A DNA stretch of 64,000 nt from Streptomyces sp. NBC_00377 (GCF_036075115.1 NZ_CP107958.1:4650001-4714000), one strand, 5' to 3'; counted from the stretch's first letter, positions 34,239 to 42,779 are shown. Notes: generated from the letters alone by a model not told the origin. Made by a program: numbers and translations.

Positions 34239-35525
34239 GTGGACACGATTGCCAGCCTCTTCAGCTTCATCACGACACCTGTCTCCTGGGTCATCGTCCA
34301 GTTCCACAAGGTGTACGGGGCCATCTTCGGCCCCGACACCGGGTGGGCCTGGGGCCTGTCCATCGTGTCCCTGGTGATTCTGATCCGTATCTGTCTGATC
34401 CCGCTCTTCGTGAAGCAGATCAAGGCGACGCGGGCGATGCAGACGCTGCAGCCCGAGATGAAGAAGATCCAGGAGCGCTACAAGAACGACAAGCAGCGCC
34501 AGTCCGAAGAGATGATGAAGCTGTACAAGGAGACGGGTACCAACCCGCTCTCCTCGTGCCTTCCCATCCTGGCGCAGTCCCCGTTCTTCTTCGCGCTGTA
34601 CCACGTGCTCAACGGCATCGCCAACGGTGAAACCATTGGCGTGATCAACGAGAGCCTTCTCGCGAGCGCGCAGAAGGCGCACATCTTCGGCGCCCCGCTG
34701 GCCGCGAAGTTCACGGACAGCGCCTCGGACCTGGTGCCGTTCGACGCCTCGCTGACCAACGTCCGCATCGTCACCGCGATCATGATCATCATGATGTCGG
34801 CGTCGCAGTTCTTCACGCAGCGCCAGCTGATGACGAAGAACGTCGACACCTCGGTGAAGACGCCGTTCATGCAGCAGCAGAAGATGCTGATGTACGTCTT
34901 CCCCGTCATGTTCGCCGTCTTCGGCATCAACTTCCCCGTCGGTGTCCTCGTCTACTGGCTGACCACCAACGTGTGGACCATGGGTCAGCAGATGTACGTG
35001 ATCCGCAACAACCCGACGCCGGGTTCCAAGGCTCAGGCCGCGTACCTGGAGCGCCTGTACAAGCACGTCACGCACCACGGCAAGATCCGCAGCCGGGGCG
35101 AGAAGGCCATCGTCAAGGCCATCGTCGCCAAGGGCCGCGAGCGCAACGACGCCGAGCGCAAGTTCATCAACGGTCTGACCAAGGTGGGCTTCGCCGCCCA
35201 GGCCGACGGCACCGTGATCAGGGGCGAGTCCCAGACCGCGGTCCAGACCGAGGACGGCACGCCGACGACGAGCACGGCCGCCGCCAAGCGGCAGCAGCCC
35301 AAGCGCCAGTCGAAGTCCCAGCGCCAGTCCGCGGCCCCGGCGAAGGCTGCCGGCGAGAGCGTCTCGCTCACCAAATCCGACGAGCCGGAGGACGCCAAGC
35401 CTTCCGGGAGCGCCGGTACGGCCAAGCCGGCCGGTTCCAAGCCCGGCAGCGGAGGCCGCAGCAAGGCCCAGTCCGGGCAGCGCAAGGGCGGCCCGCAGCG
35501 CCCCAAGTCCCCGTCCAAGAAGTAA
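34239..35525 (+). CDS. yidC: Membrane protein insertase YidC (Oxa1 family)
   Basis: 428-aa insertase that places proteins into the membrane alone or with Sec. The Oxa1/YidC core has a first helix after residue 40 (GLSIVSLVILIRICLIPLFV), the cytoplasmic coiled hairpin (MKKIQERYKNDKQRQSEEMMKLYK), and further helices around 110-130, 185-205 and 220-240. The C-terminal 130 residues are basic and Lys/Gln/Ser-rich, as in ribosome-contacting Gram-positive YidC proteins. It lacks the large periplasmic domain of proteobacterial YidC. GTG start at 34239. Confidence 0.97.
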   Translation: MDTIASLFSFITTPVSWVIVQFHKVYGAIFGPDTGWAWGLSIVSLVILIRICLIPLFVKQIKATRAMQTLQPEMKKIQERYKNDKQRQSEEMMKLYKETGTNPLSSCLPILAQSPFFFALYHVLNGIANGETIGVINESLLASAQKAHIFGAPLAAKFTDSASDLVPFDASLTNVRIVTAIMIIMMSASQFFTQRQLMTKNVDTSVKTPFMQQQKMLMYVFPVMFAVFGINFPVGVLVYWLTTNVWTMGQQMYVIRNNPTPGSKAQAAYLERLYKHVTHHGKIRSRGEKAIVKAIVAKGRERNDAERKFINGLTKVGFAAQADGTVIRGESQTAVQTEDGTPTTSTAAAKRQQPKRQSKSQRQSAAPAKAAGESVSLTKSDEPEDAKPSGSAGTAKPAGSKPGSGGRSKAQSGQRKGGPQRPKSPSKK

Positions 35526-35540
35526 GAAGGAGCCCATCCC

Positions 35541-36053
35541 GTGACGGAAGGCACCACCTCCGCCGCCGCCGAGGGTGCAGACACCCTGACCCGCCTGGAG
35601 CAGGAGGGCGAGATCGCTGCGGACTACCTCGAGGGTCTGCTGGACATCGCCGATCTCGACGGCGACATCGACATGGACGTCGAAGCCGACCGCGCCTCTG
35701 TGTCGATCATCAGCGACGCGGGCACCCGTGGCCTGTCGAAGCTGGTCGGCCGGGACGGCGAGGTGCTGGAGGCGCTCCAGGAACTCACGCGCCTGGCCGT
35801 GCACCGGGAGACCGGCGACCGCAGCCGGCTGATGCTGGACATCGCGGGCTACCGCGCCCAGAAGCGTGCCGAGCTCTCCGAGCTGGGCGCCAAGGCCGCG
35901 GCCGACGCGAAGAACAGCGGCGAGCCGGTGAGGCTGGAGCCGATGACTCCCTTCGAGCGCAAGGTCGTCCACGACGCGGTGAAAGCCGCCGGTCTGCGCA
36001 GCGAGTCCGAGGGCGAAGAGCCGCAGCGCTTCGTCGTCGTCCTCCCCAACTGA
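35541..36053 (+). CDS. jag: Jag/KhpB-like KH-R3H RNA-binding protein
   Basis: 170-aa protein with a KH domain (SIISDAGTRGLSKLVGRDGEVLEALQELTRLAV, containing the GRDG loop) followed by a C-terminal R3H domain (MTPFERKVVHDAV and LRSESEGEEPQRFVVVLP). It lacks the N-terminal Jag_N domain of Firmicute Jag, which is normal for actinobacteria. Jag/KhpB proteins bind small RNAs and mRNAs and influence cell-wall growth. It lies 15 bases after yidC. Confidence 0.93.
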   Translation: MTEGTTSAAAEGADTLTRLEQEGEIAADYLEGLLDIADLDGDIDMDVEADRASVSIISDAGTRGLSKLVGRDGEVLEALQELTRLAVHRETGDRSRLMLDIAGYRAQKRAELSELGAKAAADAKNSGEPVRLEPMTPFERKVVHDAVKAAGLRSESEGEEPQRFVVVLPN

Positions 36054-36072
36054 TCCGGTACGCACGCACTCC

Positions 36073-36099
36073 GGCCCCGTCTGTTGCGCAGACGGGGCC
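36073..36099 (+). terminator. Terminator after jag
   Basis: Perfect 11-bp stem GGCCCCGTCTG/CAGACGGGGCC with a 5-base loop followed by GATCTTTG, 20 bases after the stop. Confidence 0.85.
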
Positions 36100-36170
36100 G
36101 ATCTTTGTCAGCCTGGTAGTTCTGGTGGTCGGCGCTCGAAGCGCTGATGCGGTACGGAAGGACGGTCCCC

Positions 36171-36887
36171 GTGACGGAGGCAGCGGAGCTCCCCCCTGCG
36201 CCTGAGGTGGCACGAGAGGTATTCGGCGATCGCTTCGGTGATGCGGTCCGATACGCCGAGCTCCTGGCCGAGGCAGGGGTACAGCGCGGGCTCATCGGCC
36301 CACGGGAGGTGCCCCGCCTGTGGGAGAGGCACCTGTTGAACTGCGCGGTGCTCTCCGAGGTCGTACCGGAGGGTGTGACCGTCTGCGACGTCGGCTCGGG
36401 TGCCGGGCTGCCCGGTATCCCCCTGGCGCTCGTGCGGGAAGACCTGAAGATCACCCTGCTGGAGCCGCTGCTGCGACGCACCAACTTCCTCACCGAAGTG
36501 GTTGAGCTCCTGGGCCTGGACCATGTGACGGTGGCTCGTGGTCGCGCCGAAGAAGTCATGGGCACGATGCCGCCGGTGCATGTGGTGACCGCCCGTGCCG
36601 TGGCGCCTCTGGACCGCCTGGCCACCTGGGGCATTCCGTTGCTGCGCCCCTACGGCGAGATGCTGGCCCTCAAGGGCGACACCGCCGAGGAGGAGCTGAA
36701 GAGTGCCGCCACGGCGTTGAGCAAGCTCGGCGCCGTGGGCACTTCGGTCCTGCATGTCGGCGAGGGCGTAGTGGATCCGTTGTCCACGGTGGTGCGGGTT
36801 GAGGTGGGGGAGAGCCCGGGTGGTGTGAGATTCGCCGCCAAGCGGGCCAAAGCGGCCCGCACCAGCCGAACGCGTCGTCGCCGCTGA
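36171..36887 (+). CDS. rsmG: 16S rRNA (guanine-N7) methyltransferase RsmG (GidB)
   Basis: 238-aa S-adenosylmethionine-dependent enzyme that methylates G527 of 16S rRNA; loss of it gives low-level streptomycin resistance and alters antibiotic production in Streptomyces. SAM-binding motif VCDVGSGAGLPGIPLAL, then LLEPLLRRTNFL and VVTARAVAPLDRL. The GTG at 36171 has GGAAGGACGG upstream; an ATG at 36147 is possible but adds an atypical leader. The C terminus is a basic tail. Confidence 0.96.
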   Translation: MTEAAELPPAPEVAREVFGDRFGDAVRYAELLAEAGVQRGLIGPREVPRLWERHLLNCAVLSEVVPEGVTVCDVGSGAGLPGIPLALVREDLKITLLEPLLRRTNFLTEVVELLGLDHVTVARGRAEEVMGTMPPVHVVTARAVAPLDRLATWGIPLLRPYGEMLALKGDTAEEELKSAATALSKLGAVGTSVLHVGEGVVDPLSTVVRVEVGESPGGVRFAAKRAKAARTSRTRRRR

Positions 36888-36965
36888 GACGTACTCCACA
36901 CAAGCTGCCAAACCCGCGCATCACGGAGTGTCGCGAGGGGTCCGGCTGCCGGCGCTGTGCATCGT

Positions 36966-36979
36966 GTTTCACGTGAAAC
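36966..36979. other. parS: parS centromere site 1
   Basis: Perfect GTTTCACGTGAAAC palindrome between rsmG and parA, flanked T/G. ParB nucleates here to build the segregation complex. Confidence 0.97.
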
Positions 36980-37137
36980 GTCGCTCCTTGCTCCACGGCA
37001 TCATCAGCCGCGGCCGCGCCGCAGCCGAACCCCGCGACCGTAAGCCTCTCGGTTCACTCCATGCGGGACGGGAGTTGTCCACAGAGGTGGATTTCTCCAC
37101 AGAACAACAGGCCTCACTGGTTCATGACCCCGAAGAC

Positions 37138-38211
37138 ATGGGAGGCTCTGTTCATTGCGAGCCTGAAGTCGAGGAGAGTGAATCCTTGCGGTCCGACGCC
37201 AACATCGCGGGACCGATGACCGATCCGGTCCCCGGTCCCCGTACCGAGTCGTTTGGGGAGGATGTTTCACGTGAAACACCGCCCCCGATGGACGACACTC
37301 CGATCGGTCGTGCTGCCCAACTCGCGGTGGAGGCTCTGGGCCGCGCCGGCGAGGGTCTGCCACGTCCTGAGCAGACCCGTGTGATCGTGGTCGCCAATCA
37401 AAAGGGCGGAGTCGGCAAGACGACGACGACCGTCAATCTTGCCGCGTCGCTGGCCCTGCACGGCGGCCGAGTCCTGGTGGTGGACCTCGACCCCCAGGGC
37501 AACGCGTCCACGGCCCTGGGAATCGACCACCACGCCGAGGTCCCATCCATCTATGACGTACTGGTCGACAGTCGCCCGCTCGCGGAAGTCGTCCAGCCCG
37601 TTCCTGATGTCGAGGGCCTCTTCTGTGCTCCCGCCACAATCGACCTCGCCGGCGCGGAGATCGAGCTGGTCTCCCTGGTGGCACGTGAGAGCCGCCTTCA
37701 ACGAGCGATCCAGGCCTACGAGCAGCCACTCGACTACATTCTCATCGACTGTCCGCCTTCACTCGGCCTGCTGACGGTCAACGCGCTGGTGGCCGGTGCC
37801 GAGGTCCTCATCCCGATCCAGTGCGAGTACTACGCGCTGGAAGGCCTGGGGCAGCTGCTGCGCAACGTCGACCTGGTCCGGGGCCACCTCAACCCCACGC
37901 TGCATGTGTCGACCATTCTGCTCACCATGTACGACGGCCGGACGCGTCTCGCGTCGCAGGTCGCGGAGGAGGTGCGCACCCACTTCGGTGAAGAGGTGCT
38001 GCGGACGAGCATTCCTCGCTCGGTCCGTATCTCCGAGGCGCCGAGCTATGGACAGACGGTGCTGACCTACGATCCAGGATCGAGTGGCGCCCTCTCCTAC
38101 CTTGAGGCAGCACGAGAGCTTGCGCTGAGGGGTGTCGGTGTCAGCTATGACCCGACCCACGCCCATATCGGCGCCCAGAACAACCCGAACATGGTGGAGG
38201 GCATTCAGTGA
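37138..38211 (+). CDS. parA: Chromosome partitioning ATPase ParA
   Basis: 357-aa Walker-type ATPase that binds DNA or the apical polarisome and positions ParB complexes. The deviant Walker A is KGGVGKTTTTVNLAA, the Walker A' region VVDLDPQGNAST, and Walker B DYILIDCPPSLG. The N-terminal about 85 residues are disordered and poorly conserved. The start is uncertain: the frame stays open to 36928, with candidates at 37138 (chosen), 37216 and 37289. A perfect parS site lies inside the N-terminal coding region (37264-37277). The stop overlaps the parB start as GTGA. Confidence 0.93.
   Translation: MGGSVHCEPEVEESESLRSDANIAGPMTDPVPGPRTESFGEDVSRETPPPMDDTPIGRAAQLAVEALGRAGEGLPRPEQTRVIVVANQKGGVGKTTTTVNLAASLALHGGRVLVVDLDPQGNASTALGIDHHAEVPSIYDVLVDSRPLAEVVQPVPDVEGLFCAPATIDLAGAEIELVSLVARESRLQRAIQAYEQPLDYILIDCPPSLGLLTVNALVAGAEVLIPIQCEYYALEGLGQLLRNVDLVRGHLNPTLHVSTILLTMYDGRTRLASQVAEEVRTHFGEEVLRTSIPRSVRISEAPSYGQTVLTYDPGSSGALSYLEAARELALRGVGVSYDPTHAHIGAQNNPNMVEGIQ
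37264..37277. other. parS: parS site 2, inside parA
   Basis: Full 16-bp TGTTTCACGTGAAACA (37263-37278) within the disordered N-terminal coding part of parA, encoding VSRET in that frame. Confidence 0.97.
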
Positions 38212-39305
38212 GTGAGCGACGGAGGGGGCTGGGCCGCGGTCTTGGTGCGCTGATCCCTGCTGCCCCGACGGAGAAGACACCGGCGCAGGCCGCGGTCGGC
38301 GGCGGAGGATCCACGTCCCCCGCAGCCGTACCGGTGCTGACGACCGACCGGGGGGTGGCCGCCGCGAAGGTGGCCACGCTCCCGTCTGTTTCACGTGAAA
38401 CAGAGGAGCTGGTGCTGAACGGCTCGGTGGAGGCGCCCGCGCCGGTCGGCGCATACTTCGCCGAGATCCCCCTGGACCACATCGCGCCGAACCCGCGCCA
38501 GCCGCGTGAGGTCTTCGACGAGGACGCGCTGCACGAGCTCATCACCTCCATCAAGGAGGTCGGCCTCCTCCAGCCGGTCGTCGTACGCCAGCTCGGCCCG
38601 GCGCGCTACGAGCTCATCATGGGTGAGCGGCGTTGGCGGGCCTGCCGTGAGGCCGGCCTGGAGGCGATCCCGGCGATCGTGCGGGCCACGGACGACGAGA
38701 AGCTTCTCCTGGACGCGCTTCTGGAGAACCTCCACCGTGCTCAGCTGAACCCGCTGGAGGAGGCAGCCGCGTACGACCAGCTGCTCAAGGACTTCAACTG
38801 CACGCACGACCAGCTGGCGGACCGCATCGGCCGGTCCCGCCCGCAGGTGTCCAACACGCTGCGGCTGCTCAAGCTCTCGCCGGCGGTGCAGCGCCGGGTC
38901 GCGGCCGGAGTGCTCTCCGCCGGTCACGCCCGCGCACTGCTCTCCGTGGACGACTCGGAGGAGCAGGACCGGCTGGCCCACCGCATCGTGGCTGAGGGAC
39001 TGTCGGTGCGGGCCGTCGAGGAGATCGTGACCTTGATGGGCTCGCGTCCGCAGACGGCTCAGCGGGCGAAGGGGCCACGGGCCGGCGGTCGGGTCTCCCC
39101 GGCGCTGACCGACCTCGCCACCAGGCTCTCGGATCGCTTCGAAACCCGGGTGAAGGTCGACCTGGGGCAGAAGAAGGGCAAGATCACCGTGGAGTTCGCG
39201 TCCATGGAGGACCTGGAGCGCATTCTCGACTCGCTCGCTCCTGGCGAGGGCCCTGTCCTGCAAAAGGGTCTTGTGGAGGGCGACGTCGAGGAATCGGAAG
39301 GCTGA
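38208..39305 (+). CDS. parB: Chromosome partitioning protein ParB
   Basis: 365-aa CTP-dependent clamp that loads at parS and spreads. It begins MSERRRGLGRGLGALIP. The CTPase/N-terminal domain shows PRQPREVFDEDALHEL and GERRWRACREAGL; the helix-turn-helix region shows LADRIGRSRPQVSNTLRLLKL; the C-terminal dimer domain follows. GTG start coupled to parA through GTGA. A parS site lies within codons 61-65. A strong hairpin follows the stop. It binds the nine parS sites seen in this window. Confidence 0.98.
   Translation: MSERRRGLGRGLGALIPAAPTEKTPAQAAVGGGGSTSPAAVPVLTTDRGVAAAKVATLPSVSRETEELVLNGSVEAPAPVGAYFAEIPLDHIAPNPRQPREVFDEDALHELITSIKEVGLLQPVVVRQLGPARYELIMGERRWRACREAGLEAIPAIVRATDDEKLLLDALLENLHRAQLNPLEEAAAYDQLLKDFNCTHDQLADRIGRSRPQVSNTLRLLKLSPAVQRRVAAGVLSAGHARALLSVDDSEEQDRLAHRIVAEGLSVRAVEEIVTLMGSRPQTAQRAKGPRAGGRVSPALTDLATRLSDRFETRVKVDLGQKKGKITVEFASMEDLERILDSLAPGEGPVLQKGLVEGDVEESEG
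38388..38401. other. parS: parS site 3, inside parB
   Basis: 16-bp TGTTTCACGTGAAACA (38387-38402) in the N-terminal linker coding part of parB, again read as VSRET. Confidence 0.97.
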
Positions 39306-39345
39306 GCCGTAGCGGGGCCGAGAGGGCGTCGGCCGTGGGACCGGT

Positions 39346-39386
39346 GAGCGAGCCGTGTCCGGTGTGTACCGGAACACGGCTCGCTC
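39346..39386 (+). terminator. Terminator after parB
   Basis: Stem of about 18 bp (GAGCGAGCCGTGTCCGGT with ACCGGAACACGGCTCGCTC, one bulged base), short loop, followed by TTTG; 40 bases after the parB stop. Confidence 0.88.
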
Positions 39387-39486
39387 TTTGCTTTCAGGCA
39401 GTTTCGATGGAATCGCATCGTGGATACGATGCGATGGGGTTGTGGCGCATCCACCTGGCAGTACCTCGAAGCGGGAGGCGGGGGCC

Positions 39487-39744
39487 ATGCGAACGATGAG
39501 CCGGACCGGACTGGTGAGCGCCGGGCTGGGCCTGGGCGCGGTCGGCGGATTCGTCGGCAGCCTGCTCAGGGAACGGAGCGCTCTGACAGCCGCTCGCGAC
39601 GCAGCGAGCGAAGGAAGCGAGGAACAGCCTTCATGGGGCGTCGGCTCGTACCGCTCACGCTGGACAACCTTCAAGACCTTCCCAAGCGCTGTCGGGCGTG
39701 TGTCTTCTGGGAGCTGGACCCCGTCAGCGGTCCGGCCGCGGTAA
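39487..39744 (+). CDS. Possible 85-aa small protein overlapping the GNAT gene
   Basis: Open frame with a very good ribosome site (GGAGGCGGGGGCC) before an ATG at 39487. The first 30 residues (MRTMSRTGLVSAGLGLGAVG, then GFVGSLLRERSAL) look like a short glycine-rich membrane helix. The second half overlaps the start of the acetyltransferase gene in another frame and looks random. It may be a true leader peptide gene coupled to the next gene, or chance. No family is recognised. Confidence 0.3.
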   Translation: MRTMSRTGLVSAGLGLGAVGGFVGSLLRERSALTAARDAASEGSEEQPSWGVGSYRSRWTTFKTFPSAVGRVSSGSWTPSAVRPR

Positions 39745-40250
39745 AGGCGGGCACTCCCGCCCTGGAGAAGGAGTCCTGGATCTCCGCCGTCCTGCTGGAC
39801 TGGGGATCGTGCGGGCGGGTCGTCTATGTGGACGACGTCCCCGTGGGCTTCGTGCTCTACGCGCCGCCTGCCTATGTGCCCCGCTCGACGGCGTTTCCCA
39901 CGAGCCCTGTGTCGCCGGACGCCGTGCAGTTGATGACTGCCTTCATCATGCCGGGCTACCAGGGGCAAGGACTCGGTCGAGTGATGGTCCAGACGGTCGC
40001 CAAGGATCTGCTGCGGAGGGGCTTCAAGGCGATCGAGGCGTTCGGTGACGCCAGATGGAAGGAACCGGCCTGTATGCTCCCGGCCGATCATCTGCTGGCG
40101 GTGGGCTTCAAGACGGTCCGTTTCCACCCCACTCACCCTCGGCTGAGGCTGGAGCTGCGTACCACGCTCTCCTGGAAGGAAGACGTGGAGATGGCACTCG
40201 ACCGGTTGCTGGGGGCAGTCCAGAAGGAGCCGGCACTGAGGCCGCTCTAG
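39633..40250 (+). CDS. GNAT-family N-acetyltransferase
   Basis: 205-aa acetyltransferase of unknown substrate. The acetyl-CoA-binding region is TAFIMPGYQGQGLGRVMVQTVAKDLLRRG, with the Q/RxxGxG/A pattern as QGQGLG. An N-terminal part rich in Cys/Trp (KRCRACVFWELDP) precedes it. The ATG at 39633 follows GAGGAACAG; longer in-frame starts add an Arg-rich leader. It sits between parB and trxA. In mycobacteria the equivalent interval also contains the cell-wall regulator cwlM, which is absent here. Confidence 0.88.
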   Translation: MGRRLVPLTLDNLQDLPKRCRACVFWELDPVSGPAAVKAGTPALEKESWISAVLLDWGSCGRVVYVDDVPVGFVLYAPPAYVPRSTAFPTSPVSPDAVQLMTAFIMPGYQGQGLGRVMVQTVAKDLLRRGFKAIEAFGDARWKEPACMLPADHLLAVGFKTVRFHPTHPRLRLELRTTLSWKEDVEMALDRLLGAVQKEPALRPL

Positions 40251-40265
40251 GTGCGTGTGGTCATG

Positions 40266-40299
40266 CGTGTGGGCCGGCCCTCTCGGGCCGGCCCACACG
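40266..40299 (+). terminator. Terminator between the GNAT gene and trxA, abutting parS
   Basis: Perfect 15-bp stem (CGTGTGGGCCGGCCC and complement) with a TCTC loop. Its last base is the first base of a parS site. The two flanking genes are convergent, so it can serve both. Confidence 0.9.
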
Positions 40300-40312
40300 T
40301 TTCACGTGAAAC
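40299..40312. other. parS: parS site 4
   Basis: Perfect GTTTCACGTGAAAC directly joined to the preceding terminator stem, between the convergent GNAT and trxA genes. Confidence 0.97.
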
Positions 40313-40341
40313 ATCAGCCGTCGGCGGGACGGCTCAGCGCA

Positions 40342-40674
40342 TCACTCGGAGATGAAGGTCTCCAGATCGCGGACGAGCGCGGCCTTCGGCTTGGCGCCGA
40401 CGATGGTCTTGGCGACCTCGCCACCCTGGTACACGTTCAGCGTGGGGATCGACATGACGCCGTACTTGGCGGCCGTACCCGGGTTCTCGTCGATGTTGAG
40501 CTTGACGATCTCGATTTTGTCGCCGTGCTCGGCTGCGATGGCCTCGAGCGACGGGGCGATCTGGCGGCACGGGCCGCACCACTCGGCCCAGAAGTCCACC
40601 AGGACGGGCTTGTCGCTCTTGAGGACGACCTCTTCGAAGTCGTCGTCGGTCACATTCTTCAGGGTGCCGGCCAC
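40342..40674 (-). CDS. trxA: Thioredoxin
   Basis: 110-aa thioredoxin with active site WCGPC in VDFWAEWCGPCRQIAP, cis-proline region SIPTLNVYQGG and a complete fold. It reduces disulfides and is itself reduced by the adjacent thioredoxin reductase. The GTG at 40674 gives MAGTLKNVTDDDF. It follows trxB by 41 bases on the same strand. In S. coelicolor the trxBA operon is controlled by SigR; I did not find a clear SigR promoter by eye. Confidence 0.98.
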   Translation of the reverse strand: MAGTLKNVTDDDFEEVVLKSDKPVLVDFWAEWCGPCRQIAPSLEAIAAEHGDKIEIVKLNIDENPGTAAKYGVMSIPTLNVYQGGEVAKTIVGAKPKAALVRDLETFISE

Positions 40675-40715
40675 AGGGGGCTCCTTAATTCTCTGTGCGG
40701 TGGGGCGGGAGAGGG

Positions 40716-41684
40716 TCAGACGGTGGTCTTCTCGGGCTCGGCCTGCTCCTCGTCCGCGAGGGCAGCGAGGTAGCGCTCGGCGTCGAGAGCGGAGGAGCAG
40801 CCGGTGCCGGCCGCGGTGATCGCCTGACGGTAGGTGTGGTCGACCACGTCGCCGGCAGCGAAGACACCGGTCACGTTCGTCCGGGTGGAGGGCGCGGCGA
40901 CCTTCAGGTAGCCCTCTTCGTCGAGTTCGAGCTGACCCTTGAACAGCTCGGTGCGCGGGTCGTGGCCGATCGCGATGAACAGGCCCGTCACCGGGAGGTC
41001 CGAGAGCTCGCCCGTCTTGAGGTTGCGCAGCTTCAGGCCGGCCAGCTTCGGGTCACCATGGATCTCGGCGACCTCACTGTCCCAGACGAACTTGATCTTC
41101 GGGTCGGCGAACGCGCGCTCCTGCATCGCCTTGGAGGCGCGCAGGGTGTCCCGGCGGTGGACGATCGTCACGGACCGGGCGAAGCGCGAGAGGAAGGTGG
41201 CCTCCTCCATCGCGGTGTCGCCACCACCGATCACGGCGATGTCCTGGTCCTTGAAGAAGAAGCCGTCACAGGTGGCGCACCAGGAGACACCGCGGCCGGA
41301 GAGGGCGTCCTCGTTCGGCAGGCCGAGCTTGCGGTGCTGGGACCCGGTGGTCACGATGACGGCCTTGGCCCGGTGGATCGTGCCGGCGGTGTCCGTGACG
41401 GTCTTGATCTCACCCGTGAGGTCGACGGAGACGATGTCGTCGGGGATCAGCTCCGCACCGAAACGCTCGGCCTGGGCACGCATGTTGTCCATGAGCTCGG
41501 GACCCATGATGCCGTCCTGGAAGCCGGGGAAGTTCTCCACCTCGGTGGTGTTCATCAGTGCGCCGCCCGCGGTGACGGCGCCTTCGAACACGAGCGGCTT
41601 CAGCGAAGCGCGCGCGGTGTAGAGCGCCGCGGTGTAGCCGGCGGGCCCGGAGCCGATGATGATCACGTTACGGACGTCGCTCAC
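40716..41684 (-). CDS. trxB: Thioredoxin reductase (NADPH)
   Basis: 322-aa flavoenzyme. The FAD motif is IIIGSGPAGYTAALY near the N terminus, the redox-active pair is CATC in SWCATCDGFFF, and the NADPH motif is IGGGDTAMEEA. C-terminal FAD contact region is GVFAAGDV. The GTG at 41684 (VSDVRNVIIIG) has GAGGAATC upstream and gives normal family length; the frame extends 24 codons further but without support. The pair with trxA forms a complete thioredoxin system. Confidence 0.98.
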   Translation of the reverse strand: MSDVRNVIIIGSGPAGYTAALYTARASLKPLVFEGAVTAGGALMNTTEVENFPGFQDGIMGPELMDNMRAQAERFGAELIPDDIVSVDLTGEIKTVTDTAGTIHRAKAVIVTTGSQHRKLGLPNEDALSGRGVSWCATCDGFFFKDQDIAVIGGGDTAMEEATFLSRFARSVTIVHRRDTLRASKAMQERAFADPKIKFVWDSEVAEIHGDPKLAGLKLRNLKTGELSDLPVTGLFIAIGHDPRTELFKGQLELDEEGYLKVAAPSTRTNVTGVFAAGDVVDHTYRQAITAAGTGCSSALDAERYLAALADEEQAEPEKTTV

Positions 41685-41864
41685 GGCTTGATTCCTCGTC
41701 TCTGGGGACTGCATCGGTCGAGCGGTGGGAGCTACTTGGACTCTCACCCCACCCAACGGATCCTAAGGGGCGCGCATTCCCGGTGTGTCCGGGCACACCA
41801 AGGGACGACACGGCAAGGGATGCAGGGGGGATATGACACGGGACGAGGACGGGGCCGTCGGGTG

Positions 41865-42779
41865 TCAGCGACGCGTGTAGGAGCTCGTCAGCAGAACCTT
41901 GGCCGGAGTTGACGCCGGGTGTTCCACGCAGGTGGTGTCCACGATGTAGGCGTTGATCCGGGTGCTGTCCGACGTGTCCGGCAACACGACGAGCAGGGCG
42001 TTCGTTCCCTGGTAGGTGCCTGTCTCGGTGGCGAGGGCCGTGTCGCTGCGGCCGATGCCCGCTTGTACGCAGGGAGGGACCGTGGGTTGGAGCAGAGTCT
42101 TGGGCGAGGCGGAACCGGGCGCTGCGGGGTCTGACTCTCCCTGGATGCCCAACCTCTGTGGGGAGCGGGAGCCGCCGGCCTTGGCGAGGAGATCGGTGAC
42201 CTGCCTCTCGAGTCCGTTCGCTGAGAAGGTGTCCGGCGCAGTGGACTGATGGGCGGTGCTGCCCGGCTCCTCGTTGCCCGTGAGAGAGGACACCAGGACG
42301 GAGCCGAGTCCCAGTACCGCGGCTGTGAGGACAGCGCCCAGGACGGCAAACCGGCGGCGGCCACCGCGCGTGCGGTCCTTGCGACCCGGGCCGGTGGTCG
42401 TGGGGCGGGCGCGTCCGGCGGGCCGGTCTGTGGCTGTCGTTGTTTCACGTGAAACGCGGCGCGCTTCGGCGTCGGTGGTGGGCAGGCCGGCCGGCTGAGA
42501 TGCGTGCGTGTCCTCGGGAGACGCGGAATTCAGCAGCGCCTCGGCAGCGAGTGCGGCGTCGATGCGGTGGGCGACATCGTCCGGCATACGCGGAGGGCCG
42601 GGGAGAGTGCCCAGAAGGCCACGGATCTCCTCGAGCGACGCACGGACGTCCGCGCAGAGCTCACAGCTGTCGAGATGGCGGCGCACGTCGGCACTCCGGG
42701 AGGGAGTCAGCAGGCCCTCGGTGAGGTCGGAGATCTCCGCGACGTCCGGGTGTGCGGTCCTGTCCGTCGTCGAGGTCAC
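41865..42779 (-). CDS. rsmA: Anti-sigma factor RsmA (partner of SigM)
   Basis: 304-aa membrane-anchored anti-sigma factor. The N-terminal cytoplasmic domain has the HxxxCxxC motif (His35, Cys39, Cys42 in RRHLDSCELC). A Thr/Pro/Arg-rich linker leads to one membrane helix (about residues 147-168) and an extracytoplasmic Ser/Thr-rich domain with two cysteines. In S. coelicolor the homologue binds SigM and has been reported to carry an iron-sulfur cluster. The GTG start overlaps the sigM stop (GTGA). A parS site lies within the gene. The symbol is unrelated to the rRNA dimethyltransferase rsmA. Confidence 0.93.
   Translation of the reverse strand: MTSTTDRTAHPDVAEISDLTEGLLTPSRSADVRRHLDSCELCADVRASLEEIRGLLGTLPGPPRMPDDVAHRIDAALAAEALLNSASPEDTHASQPAGLPTTDAEARRVSRETTTATDRPAGRARPTTTGPGRKDRTRGGRRRFAVLGAVLTAAVLGLGSVLVSSLTGNEEPGSTAHQSTAPDTFSANGLERQVTDLLAKAGGSRSPQRLGIQGESDPAAPGSASPKTLLQPTVPPCVQAGIGRSDTALATETGTYQGTNALLVVLPDTSDSTRINAYIVDTTCVEHPASTPAKVLLTSSYTRR
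42442..42455. other. parS: parS site 5, inside the anti-sigma gene
   Basis: Perfect GTTTCACGTGAAAC (flanks T and G) in the linker-coding part of rsmA, once more encoding VSRET on the coding strand. Confidence 0.96.
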
